Shown here in pieces: positions 5,014 through 5,089 of a stretch of DNA of 5,089 nucleotides (position 1 is its first letter; every line of letters starts with the position of its first letter). A program made the translations under genes and the position numbers. Source of the DNA: Gammaproteobacteria bacterium (GTDB lineage Bacteria > Pseudomonadota > Gammaproteobacteria > SZUA-229); the NCBI GenBank assembly GCA_030637945.1, contig DAOWFN010000078.1:1-5089 (forward strand). The letters are read 5' to 3'. The notes below the pieces were generated by a model, which worked only from the letters and a program-made list of their open reading frames with translations, had not been told where the DNA came from and did not search any database.

Positions 5014-5089
5014 TGTAGGCCTGCATAAGGTACGTTGCGGGCATTTGTTGCACCAACTGCCGGGAACGGCAAAGCCTTATCCCGGCCTA
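5014..5089. repeat. imperfect palindromic repeat, cut by the right edge
   Basis: The left arm begins TAGGCCTGCATAAGG (5016-5030). The right arm, read on the opposite strand from the window end, begins TAGGCCGGGATAAGG, with 13 of 15 identical. A further GC-rich pairing continues inward (GCGGGCA near 5037-5043, and TGCCGGGA near 5059-5066). It resembles the GTAGG...CCTAC palindromes scattered through intergenic DNA of many gammaproteobacteria. The outermost bases are missing at the window end. It may form a hairpin in RNA or DNA; function unknown. Confidence 0.6.

Noticed and set aside
1..5089. CRISPR array, tRNA, rRNA or riboswitch
   Set aside because: No regularly spaced repeats, cloverleaf or known aptamer pattern was seen on either strand.

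Overview
The window reads like chromosomal DNA of a respiratory, probably facultatively anaerobic gammaproteobacterium of moderate GC. This rests on three things: the gene content (haem c, non-haem diiron and haem-copper-oxidase-like proteins), an FNR/DNR-type operator, and two kinds of dispersed palindromic repeats that I recognise as common in such genomes. The genus cannot be told from the sequence.

Layout. (1) 1-1167, plus strand: the 3' part of a PAS-domain sensor histidine kinase, cut by the left edge. Its phospho-acceptor box is intact, but its ATP-binding domain has lost most key residues. (2) 1204-2438, minus strand: a small cysteine-rich lipoprotein and, upstream of it in the direction of transcription, a secreted three-haem c-type cytochrome. 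(3) 2439-2574: a divergent control region with a near-perfect FNR/DNR box. The box is centred exactly 41.5 bases upstream of the start point predicted from a good -10 element facing right. A perfect TATAAT faces left toward the cytochrome. (4) 2575-3284, plus strand: a hemerythrin-like diiron protein and a DUF2249 protein, overlapping by one base (TAATG). (5) 3285-3569: no gene; a nested, inverted-repeat, MITE-like element. (6) 3570-4880, plus strand: a 436-residue polytopic membrane protein resembling haem-copper oxidase subunit I. (7) 4881-5089: AT-rich non-coding DNA with another copy of the repeat seen in (5) and an imperfect palindrome running into the right edge.

How the genes may work together (inference). 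Hemerythrin, DUF2249 and an oxidase-I-like or NnrS-like membrane protein, behind an FNR/DNR-type promoter and divergent from a c'-like multihaem cytochrome, look like a module for low oxygen, nitric oxide or nitrosative stress. The repeat element probably inserted into an originally continuous operon and now sits only 21 bases before the start codon of the membrane-protein gene.
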